64,000 nucleotides of DNA from Helicobacter cetorum (lineage in GTDB: Bacteria > Campylobacterota > Campylobacteria > Campylobacterales > UBA6016), in contig DZAX01000008.1 of NCBI GenBank assembly GCA_022729705.1, positions 1-64,000 on the forward strand, given 5' to 3'. The translations under genes were made by a program, and so were the position numbers. Of the stretch, positions 43,286 through 52,802 are shown one piece after another. How positions within the stretch are numbered: position 1 is the stretch's first letter; the number at the start of each line of letters is the position of its first letter. Under the pieces are notes generated by a model. The model was not told the origin of the DNA and ran no database searches. It was given only the letters and a program-made list of their open reading frames with translations.

Positions 43286-44824
43286 CTAGCTAAACTCGAT
43301 CTTTTCAATGTCGTCTTCTTTTTCATAATCTCCATAACCCATATACCTTTCAAGGCACTCGTCTTTAAGATGTCTAAAAATCTTGTCGCCCTCAGGAGTC
43401 AAGCTTTCAGCTTTTTTTATCTCTGCCCATCTATCCTTTGGCATCTTTACATAAAGCACAAAACAACGCCTTATACCCTCTATCTCTGCTTTTGGAAAGT
43501 ATTGCATATCAAGCATCGTGGCTTCAACAATACAAGTGGCTAGCTTGCCTGTTTCTATTAAGCCAAGAGATTCCGACATCGCCCTTAATGGCGTACCATG
43601 AAACGGAACAAATGTATAAGCATTTACGCCATCAGAGTTAAAATGCCTATTTAGTTCTATAGTATCAAAGGCAAGTTCTCTAGTTTCGGGTGGAAAGCCT
43701 ATTATATTATTTACGCTGATAGGAATTCCAAGCCCCGTTACGATGTTTAGATTTTTTATAATCATTTCGTTGCTTACTTTTCTAGCAAGTACTCTTTGCC
43801 GAAACACCTCATTGCCATGCTCGACTCCAAATGCCACGCGCAAAAGACCAACCTCTTGAAGCATTTTGAATTTCCACTCCGACACTGTTTCAGGTCTAGT
43901 TTGTATCCAAAAAGGGAGTTTAAATTCTGAATACATCTCGCAAAATGCCTCAAACTCACTATCATTCCAAGCCAAAAAAGTATCAGCCCAAAAATATATA
44001 GAGTCCGCCAGATAATTATCTACAACATGCTTTATTTCTTCGCGCACCAAGTATATCGTTTGTTTTCTAAAAAACTTAAAACTTTCATTTTTGTAGTTTT
44101 GCATCTGCGATGGAGAGTTGCAATACCCACAAGTATAAGGACATCCTCGTATGGTTTGAATAGGAATCATTCTTCGCATCATTCCTTGCATTGGTCTATA
44201 AAACCTGCTTTCTTCAAAAAGAGAATAATCAGGAAGTGGATTTTTTGTTATATCTACGGGTGGCGGCAATCCATTGTTTACTATCTTACCGTCTATTTTG
44301 GCATACAAACCTTTTAAATCCAGCAAATCAGAACCGTTTTGCAGTCTTTTTGCAAGCTCTACAAGGGTATCTTCCCCTTCGCCTTTTAATATATAATCTA
44401 TCGTGCCATCGGAATACCCATGTGCCAAATCTGGCGCAAAAGTCGCAAAAACTCCCCCGCAAACTACTGGCGGTTTTTTATTACCAAGTGATTTTAGCAA
44501 GCTTACGCCAACTGGATACATATCTTCAGTAGCCGACATCACAATAAGCTCAGGATTGAATTCTGCGATTATTTTCTCAAAATCACTATAGGCATCAGAG
44601 GCTCGAATTGATTGCTTAAGTATAGAATCGTCGTATTGTCTTGCGTTTAGGTTGTCAGCCTTTTGCTTATCAGAATCAATCTTTGCAAATACTCCTTCGT
44701 ACATTGTAGTATCGAATAAGGCAACAGTATGGCTCTCTTTTTTAAGAATAGCGGTAAACAAACCTATAGCCGGAGGCAGAGTATTCATTCCATATAAATT
44801 TGGATATAAAAACAGTATTTTCAT
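43286..44824 (-). CDS. Cobalamin-binding radical SAM protein
   Basis: About 512 aa from the chosen start. The N-terminal cobalamin-binding-like region (MKILFLYPNLYGMNTLPPAIGLFTAIL) is followed by the radical SAM motif RGCPYTCGYCNSP (cysteines spaced CxxxCxxC, about residue 220) and FGVEHGNEVFRQRVL later in the barrel. Class B-like enzymes of this layout methylate unactivated carbons or perform related chemistry on sugars and lipids. The ATG at 44824 is chosen because a strong GGAGGTG site precedes it at 8 nt; a longer frame would overlap the upstream SDR gene further. Probably co-transcribed with the SDR gene ending at 44829. Confidence 0.84.
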   Translation of the reverse strand: MKILFLYPNLYGMNTLPPAIGLFTAILKKESHTVALFDTTMYEGVFAKIDSDKQKADNLNARQYDDSILKQSIRASDAYSDFEKIIAEFNPELIVMSATEDMYPVGVSLLKSLGNKKPPVVCGGVFATFAPDLAHGYSDGTIDYILKGEGEDTLVELAKRLQNGSDLLDLKGLYAKIDGKIVNNGLPPPVDITKNPLPDYSLFEESRFYRPMQGMMRRMIPIQTIRGCPYTCGYCNSPSQMQNYKNESFKFFRKQTIYLVREEIKHVVDNYLADSIYFWADTFLAWNDSEFEAFCEMYSEFKLPFWIQTRPETVSEWKFKMLQEVGLLRVAFGVEHGNEVFRQRVLARKVSNEMIIKNLNIVTGLGIPISVNNIIGFPPETRELAFDTIELNRHFNSDGVNAYTFVPFHGTPLRAMSESLGLIETGKLATCIVEATMLDMQYFPKAEIEGIRRCFVLYVKMPKDRWAEIKKAESLTPEGDKIFRHLKDECLERYMGYGDYEKEDDIEKIEFS

Positions 44825-44828
44825 ATTT

Positions 44829-45542
44829 CTATTCACCTCCACCTGCAGGGATAATAGAGCCAGACACAAAAGTACAATCCTCTGAGGCTAAAAATAAAAT
44901 TATATTTGCAATCTCTCTCGCTTCAGCCATCCTACCAATAGGAATCATTTCTATGCGCTTGTTCATATCTTTATTTTTATTTTTAGCATGGAAATCGGTA
45001 TTTACTACACCTCCACGAATCGTATTAATAAGAACATTATCTTTTACTGCATACTTTGAAAAAGTGAGTGCTATGCTCTCTAACGCAGCTTTTGAAGCGC
45101 TATACGCTATGGTTTCTATGGAACCGCCATATTTTACAGCACCCACACTGGATAGATTTATAACTCTCCCCCATCTATTTTCCCGCATATTTTCTATCAA
45201 ACCTTTTATCAACAAAAACGGAGCTATACAGTTTACTTTATAGGCAAACTCCATATCTGCAACACTAACATCATGCAAAGAGTCTTGCACAATATAATCT
45301 CCTGCGTTGTTAACTAAAATATCCACATTGGAATACTTTTGGCATTCTGCTATCAATGTATCAATTTCCCATAAATTGCAAAAGTCAGCCTGTATTATTT
45401 TCAAATTTTTATAAGTCAAAGAGCGTAAAGCCTCGCTTGAGCTGTGATAATGGGCAAATACAAAATATCCTTTTTCCAAAAAAAGCTTTGCTGTTGCCAA
45501 CCCTATACCGCTATTTGCCCCCGTAATCAAAACTGTTCTCAA
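44829..45542 (-). CDS. Short-chain dehydrogenase/reductase
   Basis: A 237-aa classical SDR. The cofactor loop TGANSGIGLATAKLF is at about 7-21, NNAG at about 83, and catalytic Ser/Tyr/Lys in INLSSVGAVKYGGSIETIAYSASKAALE (Tyr-x-x-x-Lys about 147-151). The C-terminus has SGSIIPAGGGE. FabG/PtmA-like; in flagellin-glycan clusters such proteins reduce keto-sugar intermediates. It sits 4 nt before the radical SAM start. A candidate extended -10 promoter is upstream. Confidence 0.85.
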   Translation of the reverse strand: MRTVLITGANSGIGLATAKLFLEKGYFVFAHYHSSSEALRSLTYKNLKIIQADFCNLWEIDTLIAECQKYSNVDILVNNAGDYIVQDSLHDVSVADMEFAYKVNCIAPFLLIKGLIENMRENRWGRVINLSSVGAVKYGGSIETIAYSASKAALESIALTFSKYAVKDNVLINTIRGGVVNTDFHAKNKNKDMNKRIEMIPIGRMAEAREIANIILFLASEDCTFVSGSIIPAGGGE

Positions 45543-45598
45543 TATCTTCGTCCCCCTTTTTGTTGAGTCCTCTAGGTTTTTTATTCATAAGTTTATCA

Positions 45599-45608
45599 AT
45601 TATAACAC
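45599..45608 (-). promoter_or_regulatory. Candidate extended -10 promoter for the SDR/radical SAM pair
   Basis: On the minus strand TGT-TATAAT (TATAAT at 45604-45599) lies about 57 nt before the SDR start, inside the only sizeable gap of this stretch (45543-45686). The -35 region (TTCGTC) is weak. Confidence 0.35.
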
Positions 45609-45686
45609 AGGTATCATATTGGACGAACACGCTATATGACCCAAAAATTGGGTGGGGTAACGTATGTACAATAAAACATAAGTTGC

Positions 45687-46625
45687 TTATTTGGGACGAG
45701 CTACGCAAATTATTATACTGGCAGATTTTGTATCCTGCATAGCTTGTACAAATTGCTCGCTACATTTTTCAAAAATTGCATTTGCCCTTCTCTCAAAATC
45801 AGAATTACCAAGAAAAAACTGATTTTTTGTTGCTCCTGTAAAGTTCGCTTGTGGACCGCCGATAAAAAACCAATGCAAAAAATTATACAAACCGTATTGA
45901 TGTCTATACATTACTTTTTCAACCTCAAAACCACAAAATTCCAAAAGATTAACAATTCTTTTTTCATCGAAGTAGCTAAAGTGAGCCTTATGCCAAAAAA
46001 ACTTGTCATATCCTGCTCTTGTCTGCTCTGGCAAATACATCTTAAGCGCCTCTTTCATATTTGGCACCTCAATATACAAAAGACCATCGTCCTTCAATAT
46101 TTTTTTAATATTTTTCAGAGCTTCAGCTGGAAACGGCATATGATCAATAGCATTTAGAGAAGTTACTATATCAAAGCGGTTTTCAAATTCTATATTTTCT
46201 ATAAAACCATAATACCCACTAATATTTTTTGTTTTCAAAAATGAAACATATTCGTGACTCAACTCTACGCCGCTTACACTTCGCACGGCATCTCTTACGC
46301 CGCAAAGCAAATTGCCAGCACCACACCCAATATCGAGTAAATCCATATACGGCTGCAAGAGCGGCGATAGGTTTTCGATATCTTTATAAATAGTTTTTTC
46401 TCTTTCTTCAAAAAGATCGGCTACTTTTATGCTTCCCTCTAATATTTTGTTATTTTTTGTATATTCCAACTCATTGTATTCTGCAATTTCTTCTAGTGTC
46501 ATATTGGTTTCTTGGAATATATGCCCGCACGCCCTACACTCATAAACCGCCCCGCCACCGTCTCTGGTAATGTCTGATACTAGTTGATGTTCTGCCGCCT
46601 CATAACATACATTACACTTTTGCAT
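45687..46625 (-). CDS. Zinc-ribbon SAM-dependent methyltransferase
   Basis: A 312-aa C-methyltransferase-like protein. The N-terminal zinc ribbon CNVCYEAAEHQLVSDITRDG...CRACGHIF (about 4-36) precedes the SAM domain, with motif I LDIGCGAGNLLCGVRDAV (about 97-114) and ITSLNAIDHMPFPAEALKN-like motif (about 155). The C-terminal part is aromatic-rich. The same architecture occurs at 59320-60171, suggesting two paralogous sugar C- or O-methyltransferases in the locus. It begins within a chain of overlapping short frames after the TIM-barrel gene. Confidence 0.82.
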   Translation of the reverse strand: MQKCNVCYEAAEHQLVSDITRDGGGAVYECRACGHIFQETNMTLEEIAEYNELEYTKNNKILEGSIKVADLFEEREKTIYKDIENLSPLLQPYMDLLDIGCGAGNLLCGVRDAVRSVSGVELSHEYVSFLKTKNISGYYGFIENIEFENRFDIVTSLNAIDHMPFPAEALKNIKKILKDDGLLYIEVPNMKEALKMYLPEQTRAGYDKFFWHKAHFSYFDEKRIVNLLEFCGFEVEKVMYRHQYGLYNFLHWFFIGGPQANFTGATKNQFFLGNSDFERRANAIFEKCSEQFVQAMQDTKSASIIICVARPK

Positions 46626-46710
46626 AATTCAACTCCCCTTCTATACTTTTAAAAAAATCATCTACATAACGCATCTTATACACCATTATTAAATTTTTTT
46701 CATTAATCAT
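46612..46710 (-). CDS. Possible small protein between isomerase and methyltransferase genes
   Basis: A 32-codon frame (MINEKNLIMVYKMRYVDDFF...) starts in an ATGA overlap with the stop of the upstream isomerase gene and ends 14 nt inside the next gene. The overlaps on both sides would fit translational coupling, but the composition is not distinctive. It may simply be the untranslated spacer. Confidence 0.25.
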   Translation of the reverse strand: MINEKNLIMVYKMRYVDDFFKSIEGELNYAKV

Positions 46711-47534
46711 TTTACTTTATCCCTTTTATATATCTCAACAAAGTTATCAAAAAGTACATCCACTTCAACACCATCCGGTAGCAACGCCTCATGACTAATT
46801 ATACCACTATACGCTATTTCATCCAAAAAACTTTTAAACTGCTCATGTAATAAGATATTTTTATCAGATACGGGCAACATTTGAGGATCTGACACTTGAA
46901 CATGTGTAAACAATTTTTCGTATTTTTTTGGATCTACAGACATTAACCATCCGCTATCGAAATATGTTTTTGAATCCAACTGAACAAATATGTTTTTAAA
47001 GCCAGAACCATACACTATATCTGCAGCCTCTTGTGTAGAATTTAGATATTCGCACCACTCCTTTGGAAGCGGTTCAACACAAAACTTGATATCTTCAAAA
47101 ATTGGGTCAACTTTTTCAAGAAACGATATAAACATATCATTGCATTCGATTATTGATTTTGTATGCATCAACCTGCATTTTGGCGAGCCAAACGTGATAT
47201 TCCCAATACCAAGCAACTTTGCAATCTCTGAAATTTTTTTGAAATATTCTAGTAGGTTATTTTGTTTTTGCGCCCCATTAAATATTTCCAAATCCGGTCT
47301 ACTAAAAGTCAGCGAGTGCATTGATATAATATTTATACCAAACTCATTTGCCATCTTTTTAAGTGCAATAATATCTGATTTTATGACAATCTCTGGATTT
47401 TCCCAAATAGATGTAACCGAAAGCTCTAGGTTCTTTATGCCTTTGCGGCAAAGAACGCCAAAAAACTCTGGCAGATTTGAGACACCCTTCTTCCAGCCGA
47501 CATTTGAAATAGCGAGTCTATCCATTGTGCCCAT
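46707..47534 (-). CDS. Sugar phosphate isomerase/epimerase-like TIM barrel
   Basis: A 275-aa xylose-isomerase-like TIM-barrel protein. Metal-ligand-type residues appear in ISMHSLTFSRPD (about 71), FCVEPLPKEWCEY (Glu, about 147), VQLDSKTYF (Asp, about 184), FTHVQVSDPQ (His/Asp, about 215) and SHEALLPD (Glu, about 256). The family acts on sugars, sugar phosphates or inositols; the substrate here is unknown. It overlaps the cytidylyltransferase gene upstream by 17 nt. A similar protein is at 54375-55202 and a third barrel is fused to NeuB at 60168. Confidence 0.8.
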   Translation of the reverse strand: MGTMDRLAISNVGWKKGVSNLPEFFGVLCRKGIKNLELSVTSIWENPEIVIKSDIIALKKMANEFGINIISMHSLTFSRPDLEIFNGAQKQNNLLEYFKKISEIAKLLGIGNITFGSPKCRLMHTKSIIECNDMFISFLEKVDPIFEDIKFCVEPLPKEWCEYLNSTQEAADIVYGSGFKNIFVQLDSKTYFDSGWLMSVDPKKYEKLFTHVQVSDPQMLPVSDKNILLHEQFKSFLDEIAYSGIISHEALLPDGVEVDVLFDNFVEIYKRDKVK

Positions 47535-48243
47535 TCTTTATCCACCACTCCACTTGCGGCATTTGCCAAGCATAATCAACATCTAGTCCCGCATCTTGCT
47601 TTAACGGAAAAATATTTTGTCCCATCCATTTTTGAGGTAAAAGACCGCTTTGTAAATTTTCTAAATTTTTACCCCTTACTACGGACACACCCATGTCCGC
47701 GAACCATACATCGCCCTGCGAATCCCTATCGCAATTTAGGCTTTTCGAATCTCCAAAGTACTCAAAATCAACAAATGGATGTAAAAGACCGTCATCGCCG
47801 ACTTTTCTAGCCCTAAGCGGACTCCACATATTGTATCTGGAGACGGTAACAGCAGAATCAATTTTTTGGTCATTTTTCAAAATATCTATACCGTTTGATA
47901 TTGTTTCTGCGGTAATCATCGGGGCATTACACATGAGCAAAACAACAATATCTGGCTTGCCATGAGTAGCGCATATTTGCGTATAGGCATGTATATAAGC
48001 ATCTTCCCCAAGAGCCTTGTCGTCGCATAGCTTCAACGGTCTATCAATAATATCAAACCCAATATTTTTTGCAACCATTTTTATATTTTCATCATCCGTT
48101 GATACAAAATGCTCATCAATTGCACTAACTTTTTTTGCCTCTGACATGGGATATGAGCATAACGGTTTACCTTCTATCATGTACATATTTTTACCGGGAA
48201 ATCCTTTGCTTCCTTTTCTGCCTATTATAATCGAGACTATCAC
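47518..48243 (-). CDS. CMP-nonulosonate-type cytidylyltransferase
   Basis: A 241-aa NeuA/PtmB-like enzyme. Nucleotide-binding N-terminus is VSIIIGRKGSKGFPGKNMYMIEGKPLCSYPMSEA, with EHFVSTDDENIK and VVLLMCNAPMITAETI (about 100-115). Family members activate sialic, legionaminic or pseudaminic acids as CMP-sugars, and some activate other acids with CTP. The usual R-x-G-S-K motif is GRKGSKG here. It overlaps the radical SAM gene upstream by 4 nt and the isomerase gene downstream. A second, fused cytidylyltransferase lies at 58088, so two different activated sugars are likely. Confidence 0.82.
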   Translation of the reverse strand: MIVSIIIGRKGSKGFPGKNMYMIEGKPLCSYPMSEAKKVSAIDEHFVSTDDENIKMVAKNIGFDIIDRPLKLCDDKALGEDAYIHAYTQICATHGKPDIVVLLMCNAPMITAETISNGIDILKNDQKIDSAVTVSRYNMWSPLRARKVGDDGLLHPFVDFEYFGDSKSLNCDRDSQGDVWFADMGVSVVRGKNLENLQSGLLPQKWMGQNIFPLKQDAGLDVDYAWQMPQVEWWIKNGHNG

Positions 48244-49256
48244 CGTTGTGTCCTTAATTTTTCTATCTCACTATCTCTCAAATAGCATCCATTGCAAGAC
48301 GAAATCGTATGAGCATTGCCGATGACATGCGCTTGTCGGTACTTATCAATTAACTTCCATGCATTTTTAACAGTCATTTCCTTAGCATTGCCCAAACTCA
48401 TATGTGCAAAATCGTCATGATTGCAAGGAAGCATAGTTCCATCCCACCAAACAGCCATTCTTTGCCACAACTGAGGGCACGCCCACATTGCAACTTTATC
48501 TTTCTTTTTTTCGGCCATTTCTTTATAGTCAAGATAGGCTACCTCGTCGGCAAAAGACGACCAAAACTTCGTATACTCATCAATTGTATCTTTGAGCTCG
48601 TCAAGCAATACGGTCTGGATTCTAACCTTTGGGTGTTCTACACCAAGCTTTTTTTTGAGAGTCTGCAAATTTTTTATATTATTTAATACCGTATCAAAAT
48701 TTGAGCCAACCCTGTACTTTTCATACACCTCTTTGGTGTACCCCTCGGCGGAGATGGAGATTCTATCAAGCTTCGCTTCTATTAGCCTCATAGCCATATT
48801 TTCATCCAAAAGCAAGGCGTTTGTATTAAAATACACATCCACAAAACCAGCATCTTTGGCGTATTTGACAAATTTGTCTATTTGCTTATGAAGCAGCGGC
48901 TCGCCTCTGATATTAAACTTTACGCCGTAAAGCCCCTCTTTTGCGCCCTCATCGATTATCTTTTTTACTAGTTCTTCGGAGATGAACCCTTTTTTCATAG
49001 AATCTCCAAGGTATGTTGTGGCGCAAAAAGGACACTTAAGATTGCAAGTACTGGTGACTTCTATATCCAAAAAGAGAGGAAAAGGCGCAACATGAAATAT
49101 TTTTGGGTACTCGCTCCATTTTTGCCTATACTCCACAAATTTTTTGTCATCCCTTTCAAATAAGCTCTTTCCGGCAACTGTATGAAAATTTGAGTTTGCC
49201 TGTGCAGACAAGCCTTTCTCTTTTTTCGGTGACTCCAACATTACTATCCTTTGCAT
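48240..49256 (-). CDS. Radical SAM/SPASM-like protein
   Basis: A 338-aa radical SAM enzyme. The cluster motif is STCNLKCPFCATTY (CxxxCxxC, about 70-77), with IRGEPLLH nearby. A SPASM-like C-terminal set of cysteines includes ACPQLWQRM, LPCNHDDFAHMSLGNA and SCNGCYLRD. Such enzymes often carry out dehydrogenation, deamination or epimerisation on sugars or peptides. Function unknown here. It overlaps the cytidylyltransferase gene downstream by 4 nt. Confidence 0.84.
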   Translation of the reverse strand: MQRIVMLESPKKEKGLSAQANSNFHTVAGKSLFERDDKKFVEYRQKWSEYPKIFHVAPFPLFLDIEVTSTCNLKCPFCATTYLGDSMKKGFISEELVKKIIDEGAKEGLYGVKFNIRGEPLLHKQIDKFVKYAKDAGFVDVYFNTNALLLDENMAMRLIEAKLDRISISAEGYTKEVYEKYRVGSNFDTVLNNIKNLQTLKKKLGVEHPKVRIQTVLLDELKDTIDEYTKFWSSFADEVAYLDYKEMAEKKKDKVAMWACPQLWQRMAVWWDGTMLPCNHDDFAHMSLGNAKEMTVKNAWKLIDKYRQAHVIGNAHTISSCNGCYLRDSEIEKLRTQR

Positions 49257-49327
49257 GGTATAATCGTAGCTTAATAGTTTTTACTAATAATAATATAGAG
49301 TTCAGATGAGTGCAACATTATACTATA

Positions 49328-51085
49328 TTAACGCAACAACACCTTCAGCTCTTCAGCCCAGTCATTCAGCCAACTCTTACTCGTCAAAGCATATTGGTTA
49401 CAAAACTCATTTTTTGCATTTTGAACTTCATCAGATAACCACCATTTATCTATATCGTCATTAATCATATTTAAATGTTTTGCTGCAGACTCTGGAGATG
49501 TATGAAATATTTTTACTTTTTGAAGCAGATCGAAATAATATTTTGCATCATCTCTTAACTCCCATTGGTGCGGATTCCAAAAGATTATAGTAGGAAAATT
49601 GACCGCAAAAGTCTCCAAAAAAGTAGTTGCGTTGTATGTTCCAATCATAATCTTCGCACCTTGAAGCATTTTATACATAGATTCACGGCATTCATCAATT
49701 TGCAAATCACTTCCACACCTATCTGTTAACCTCTGCTTTTGCTTCAAATCATGGTCTTGCGAATATAGTCGAACGACAATTTCAGACATGATATAAGGAT
49801 TCAAATTCTTCAAAAAGAGAACTTGCTCATCAATATATATATTGTAGCCACTGCTTGAATGTGGCTCATTAAGTAAGTGTATCGTATATCTAGGAATGCT
49901 ACATAATACATGCAATATATATCCATCTTTTTTTGGCTTAATATATGTGCGGCTTAGCTTTGGGCTTGCAATCGCCTTTGTTTTTGTATTTTCGTTCCAA
50001 CCCCATGTATAAAAGGTGTCACAACAGCGTAGTTCATGATTTTCGACCATAAGCTTTTTTAACAACCCATAAGCACCGCCATGTTGTACTCCAAGTAGTT
50101 TTGTGTTTTTAGTAATACACTCTGCTGACCAAAATTTAAAACACTCATCAGCATAAATAGCAACGGCAGTTATGATAATTTTTGGCGCTCTGTGCCTGTA
50201 TAGCTCCAGTGATTTCGATTTTATTTCACCGTAACCCTCGATATAATATTTAGGAATGTGTTCCACCAGCATATCTGAAAGTAGTTTCTCAAACGATGAA
50301 TCTCCCAAATCAAAACTTATACTATTTCTCAACCTAGCATCGTACTTAAAATCTATATTTTCCATTTTTTTTGCTCTATCCGTAACAGGCGTCATGCCAA
50401 GCCGCATTAAAAGTTTATCAATATTGTCAACCCCAAAAGAAGAATCAACAAATACAATATCATTATTAACAAATTTGGAAACAATATCGTCAATAAAAAA
50501 TCTAACTTTTCTCTTAAAAGTATATTTGTGTTTTGGCTGCTGTATATGAAGCTCTTTTGTCACCACCATTCGTTCACTTTTGACAGATTGGACAATACCA
50601 GTCTTTTCAATTATTTGGCTAAACAATGCTAGATTGTAATTATCAGTAGTAGCCATTCCCGCAAAATCAAAGTACGCATTAGGAGTTATCTCGCCATTTT
50701 TTAAATCGCAAACAGTTGTATGAAGCCATTTATCATACGCTAACGCAGTCCTTAAGCACTCATATCTATCAAATACAACTCCGACAAACCATTCCAGCCA
50801 AAATCCAAGTAAAATTCTCCAATACCTAGAAGGATAATCAACACGGTGCAACCGATTTAGTTGTTGCATAATTTGTAACAAAGCCTTTTCGCTTAACTGA
50901 TCAATATATTCAAAATCCTCATTAAACTTAGCATCATCATCCCAATGATATGGCACAGTAGTATACTCTTTGTTATTCCAAGCTTGTTGTTTATTATAAA
51001 GCTTGCACCACTCACCCAAAAACAATATCTTACTATTTGAACAATCCCAATATTCGGACTGTGCCGTTAATGCCAAGAACAACAT
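49328..51085 (-). CDS. LIC12162-family putative surface-carbohydrate transferase
   Basis: A 585-aa protein of the LIC12162 type: MLFLALTAQSEYWDCSNSKILFLGEWCKLY at the start, then VPYHWDDDAKFNEDFEYIDQL and LNRLHRVDYPSRYWRILLGFWLEWF are the family marks. The C-terminal half (LGVQHGGAYGLLKK..., YNATTFLETFAVNFPTIIFWNPHQWE) is GT-B-like and resembles the nucleotide-binding half of glycan transferases. Members are usually found beside sialic/legionaminic acid genes, as here, and probably transfer or process the CMP-sugar. The start lies about 45 nt from the decayed IS481-type element upstream. Confidence 0.8.
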   Translation of the reverse strand: MLFLALTAQSEYWDCSNSKILFLGEWCKLYNKQQAWNNKEYTTVPYHWDDDAKFNEDFEYIDQLSEKALLQIMQQLNRLHRVDYPSRYWRILLGFWLEWFVGVVFDRYECLRTALAYDKWLHTTVCDLKNGEITPNAYFDFAGMATTDNYNLALFSQIIEKTGIVQSVKSERMVVTKELHIQQPKHKYTFKRKVRFFIDDIVSKFVNNDIVFVDSSFGVDNIDKLLMRLGMTPVTDRAKKMENIDFKYDARLRNSISFDLGDSSFEKLLSDMLVEHIPKYYIEGYGEIKSKSLELYRHRAPKIIITAVAIYADECFKFWSAECITKNTKLLGVQHGGAYGLLKKLMVENHELRCCDTFYTWGWNENTKTKAIASPKLSRTYIKPKKDGYILHVLCSIPRYTIHLLNEPHSSSGYNIYIDEQVLFLKNLNPYIMSEIVVRLYSQDHDLKQKQRLTDRCGSDLQIDECRESMYKMLQGAKIMIGTYNATTFLETFAVNFPTIIFWNPHQWELRDDAKYYFDLLQKVKIFHTSPESAAKHLNMINDDIDKWWLSDEVQNAKNEFCNQYALTSKSWLNDWAEELKVLLR

Positions 51086-51199
51086 GACTCCTAATAAACA
51101 TTTTATAACTATTTAATATTGCGAAATATAACTATGTCTGTCTAAACCCTCTAAACTCTACATCTCTATTTTTGTATAAGTTAACTACGTTTTTTTGAA

Positions 51200-51743
51200 T
51201 GTTTAATCCCCTAAACTTCAGGTACAGATTATCTTTAAAAAGTTCAGGGCTGGAGTCAAACTTTTCTAGCAATATAGTATAAGGGGTCTTAAACTTTAAA
51301 GCTTTTAATTTCTTCTGGTGGTTATAATACAGAAGATAACTCATCAGGTGTTGTTTAAGCTCGTCTACCGTCTCGTAATGATATGTTTTTGTCGTAGCGT
51401 TTTTAATAGTCTTGTTAAATATCTCCACTTGTCCATTAGTCCAGGGGTGTTTAAATTTAGGGTCTAAACTCACAGACAATTTGTTGTTCTGTGTCGCTTA
51501 GTGATGATTTAATCTTTTTAGCACCACTCTTTTTATCTTCTGTGCTTGTATCTCTTTTCCATCTATGAACTGTTTTTGGATTAAGATTATATTTGATTGC
51601 TAACTTTGCGATACTCTCACAAGAGTCTTGAATTTCTTTTCTGATTCTTGGCGTGGTTTTGGCGTTAGCGTGCAATCAATTTCCCATAAATTAGCTTCCA
51701 TAGGGTGTTTGTGTATTATACCTGAAGAATGGGGGGCTAAACA
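51200..51743 (-). mobile_element. Internally deleted IS481-type element (family B)
   Basis: A 544-bp copy with terminal inverted repeats TGTTTAATCCCCTAAACTTC (51200-) and the complement of GAAGAATGGGGGGCTAAACA at the other end (51743). The minus strand encodes the transposase N-terminus (MHANAKTTPRIRKEIQDSCE..., 51675-51457). It is fused out of frame, by a central deletion near 51460-51480, to the C-terminus ([60 protein letters not shown]), whose frame runs past the element end to 51132. The catalytic core is lost, so it cannot move alone. The flanks 51086-51199 and 51744-51828 hold nothing recognisable. Confidence 0.8.
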
Positions 51744-51828
51744 TTATAAAGCGTCCCAGCAATACATGCAATACCTTGCGGAAACCAATGGATATATGAA
51801 TCATTATCATAAACTATTAATAATATTT

Positions 51829-52775
51829 TCATAAATTTATTATCCCATCCTCTAGTATATTATTTAGCATATCAGGATGCCCCATCAGCACACCAACTTT
51901 TCGATTACTATTTGATGAATACAGCAGAGCATAGCTTCTATCTGTAATCTGATCGCAGTTTTTGCATATCAATTCGCTTGTCATAAAAGAGCCGTCAGAA
52001 TGAACCTTTCTTATTTCTTTAAGTCTTTTAGAATCTAGTACCTCGGCTAATTTTTGAGTAGTCAAATCGCCAATAACCAATTTTCTATCATTATCAAAAC
52101 AGCAAACAGAAACCTCACCGCTTTCATGGACATAAGGCTCGCCAGAAAATGGTCTACCGCATGTTTTGTAACCACCATTGTCTATTCTAGAAAATTCATT
52201 TTCCATGATACCGCTATAGTTGTGCGGCTTCCAAATTTGCAGCTCATCTACTTTTGGCTCCCAATAGGCTTTCCAACTTTCGGCTTCATGTTCATTTTCA
52301 TTTAACATTACAAAATTCATAGCCACATAAAGCCCCCCCCATTAGGTTTTTTATAATCTAAAATATTGTGTAGGTTTTCCCAAACTCTATCAAATTTTAC
52401 AGAGCCTCCGTGTACTTTTTCATAAACTTCTTTACTCATTCCATACATTGAGATTTTTAAAGTATCTATATAGTCTAATAAGTGAATTTTATCTTGTGTA
52501 AGTTGGTTGCATGTTGTACTTGTAAAAATTTTTAGAAATGGAAATGTATCTTTTGCGTATTTTAACTTTTGCTCGACATTCTTATCCATAAAAATATCAC
52601 CATATCCGCTCATTATTAACGAAATTGCACCATTACTCACGGCATCATCAAGTATTTTCTTGAATAAATCAAAATTCATTGACTTGAACTTGAACTGATA
52701 TTCATCTCTTGGGCACATTATGCATTTTGCATCACAAAGCGTTGTTGTTTCGATATTAATCTCTTTTGTATTCAC
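51829..52775 (-). pseudogene. Radical SAM/SPASM protein, phase-OFF at a G8 tract
   Basis: Two frames make one protein of about 315 aa. The first (52775-52317) has the radical SAM motif TTLCDAKCIMCPRDEYQFKF (C14-C18-C21) and IMSGYGDIFMD. The second (51829-52326) carries the SPASM-like part: YKTCGRPFSGEPYVHESGEVSVCCFD and LICKNCDQITDRSYALL. The break is at eight G on the coding strand (52333-52340), after KKPNGG. Nine G would join the frames as NGGGLYVAMNFVML. With eight the protein ends at ...GFMWL. The repair needs exactly +1 in the homopolymer, as expected for a contingency locus. Substrate unknown. It is the last gene before the IS, in the nonulosonate module. Confidence 0.8.
52333..52340 (-). 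repeat. Homopolymeric G8 tract (contingency locus 2)
   Basis: Eight C on the given strand at the precise frame break of the radical SAM gene. G9 restores a full-length product. Confidence 0.82.
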
Positions 52776-52802
52776 TGACTACTCCTGCTAGGCTTATACT
52801 TA

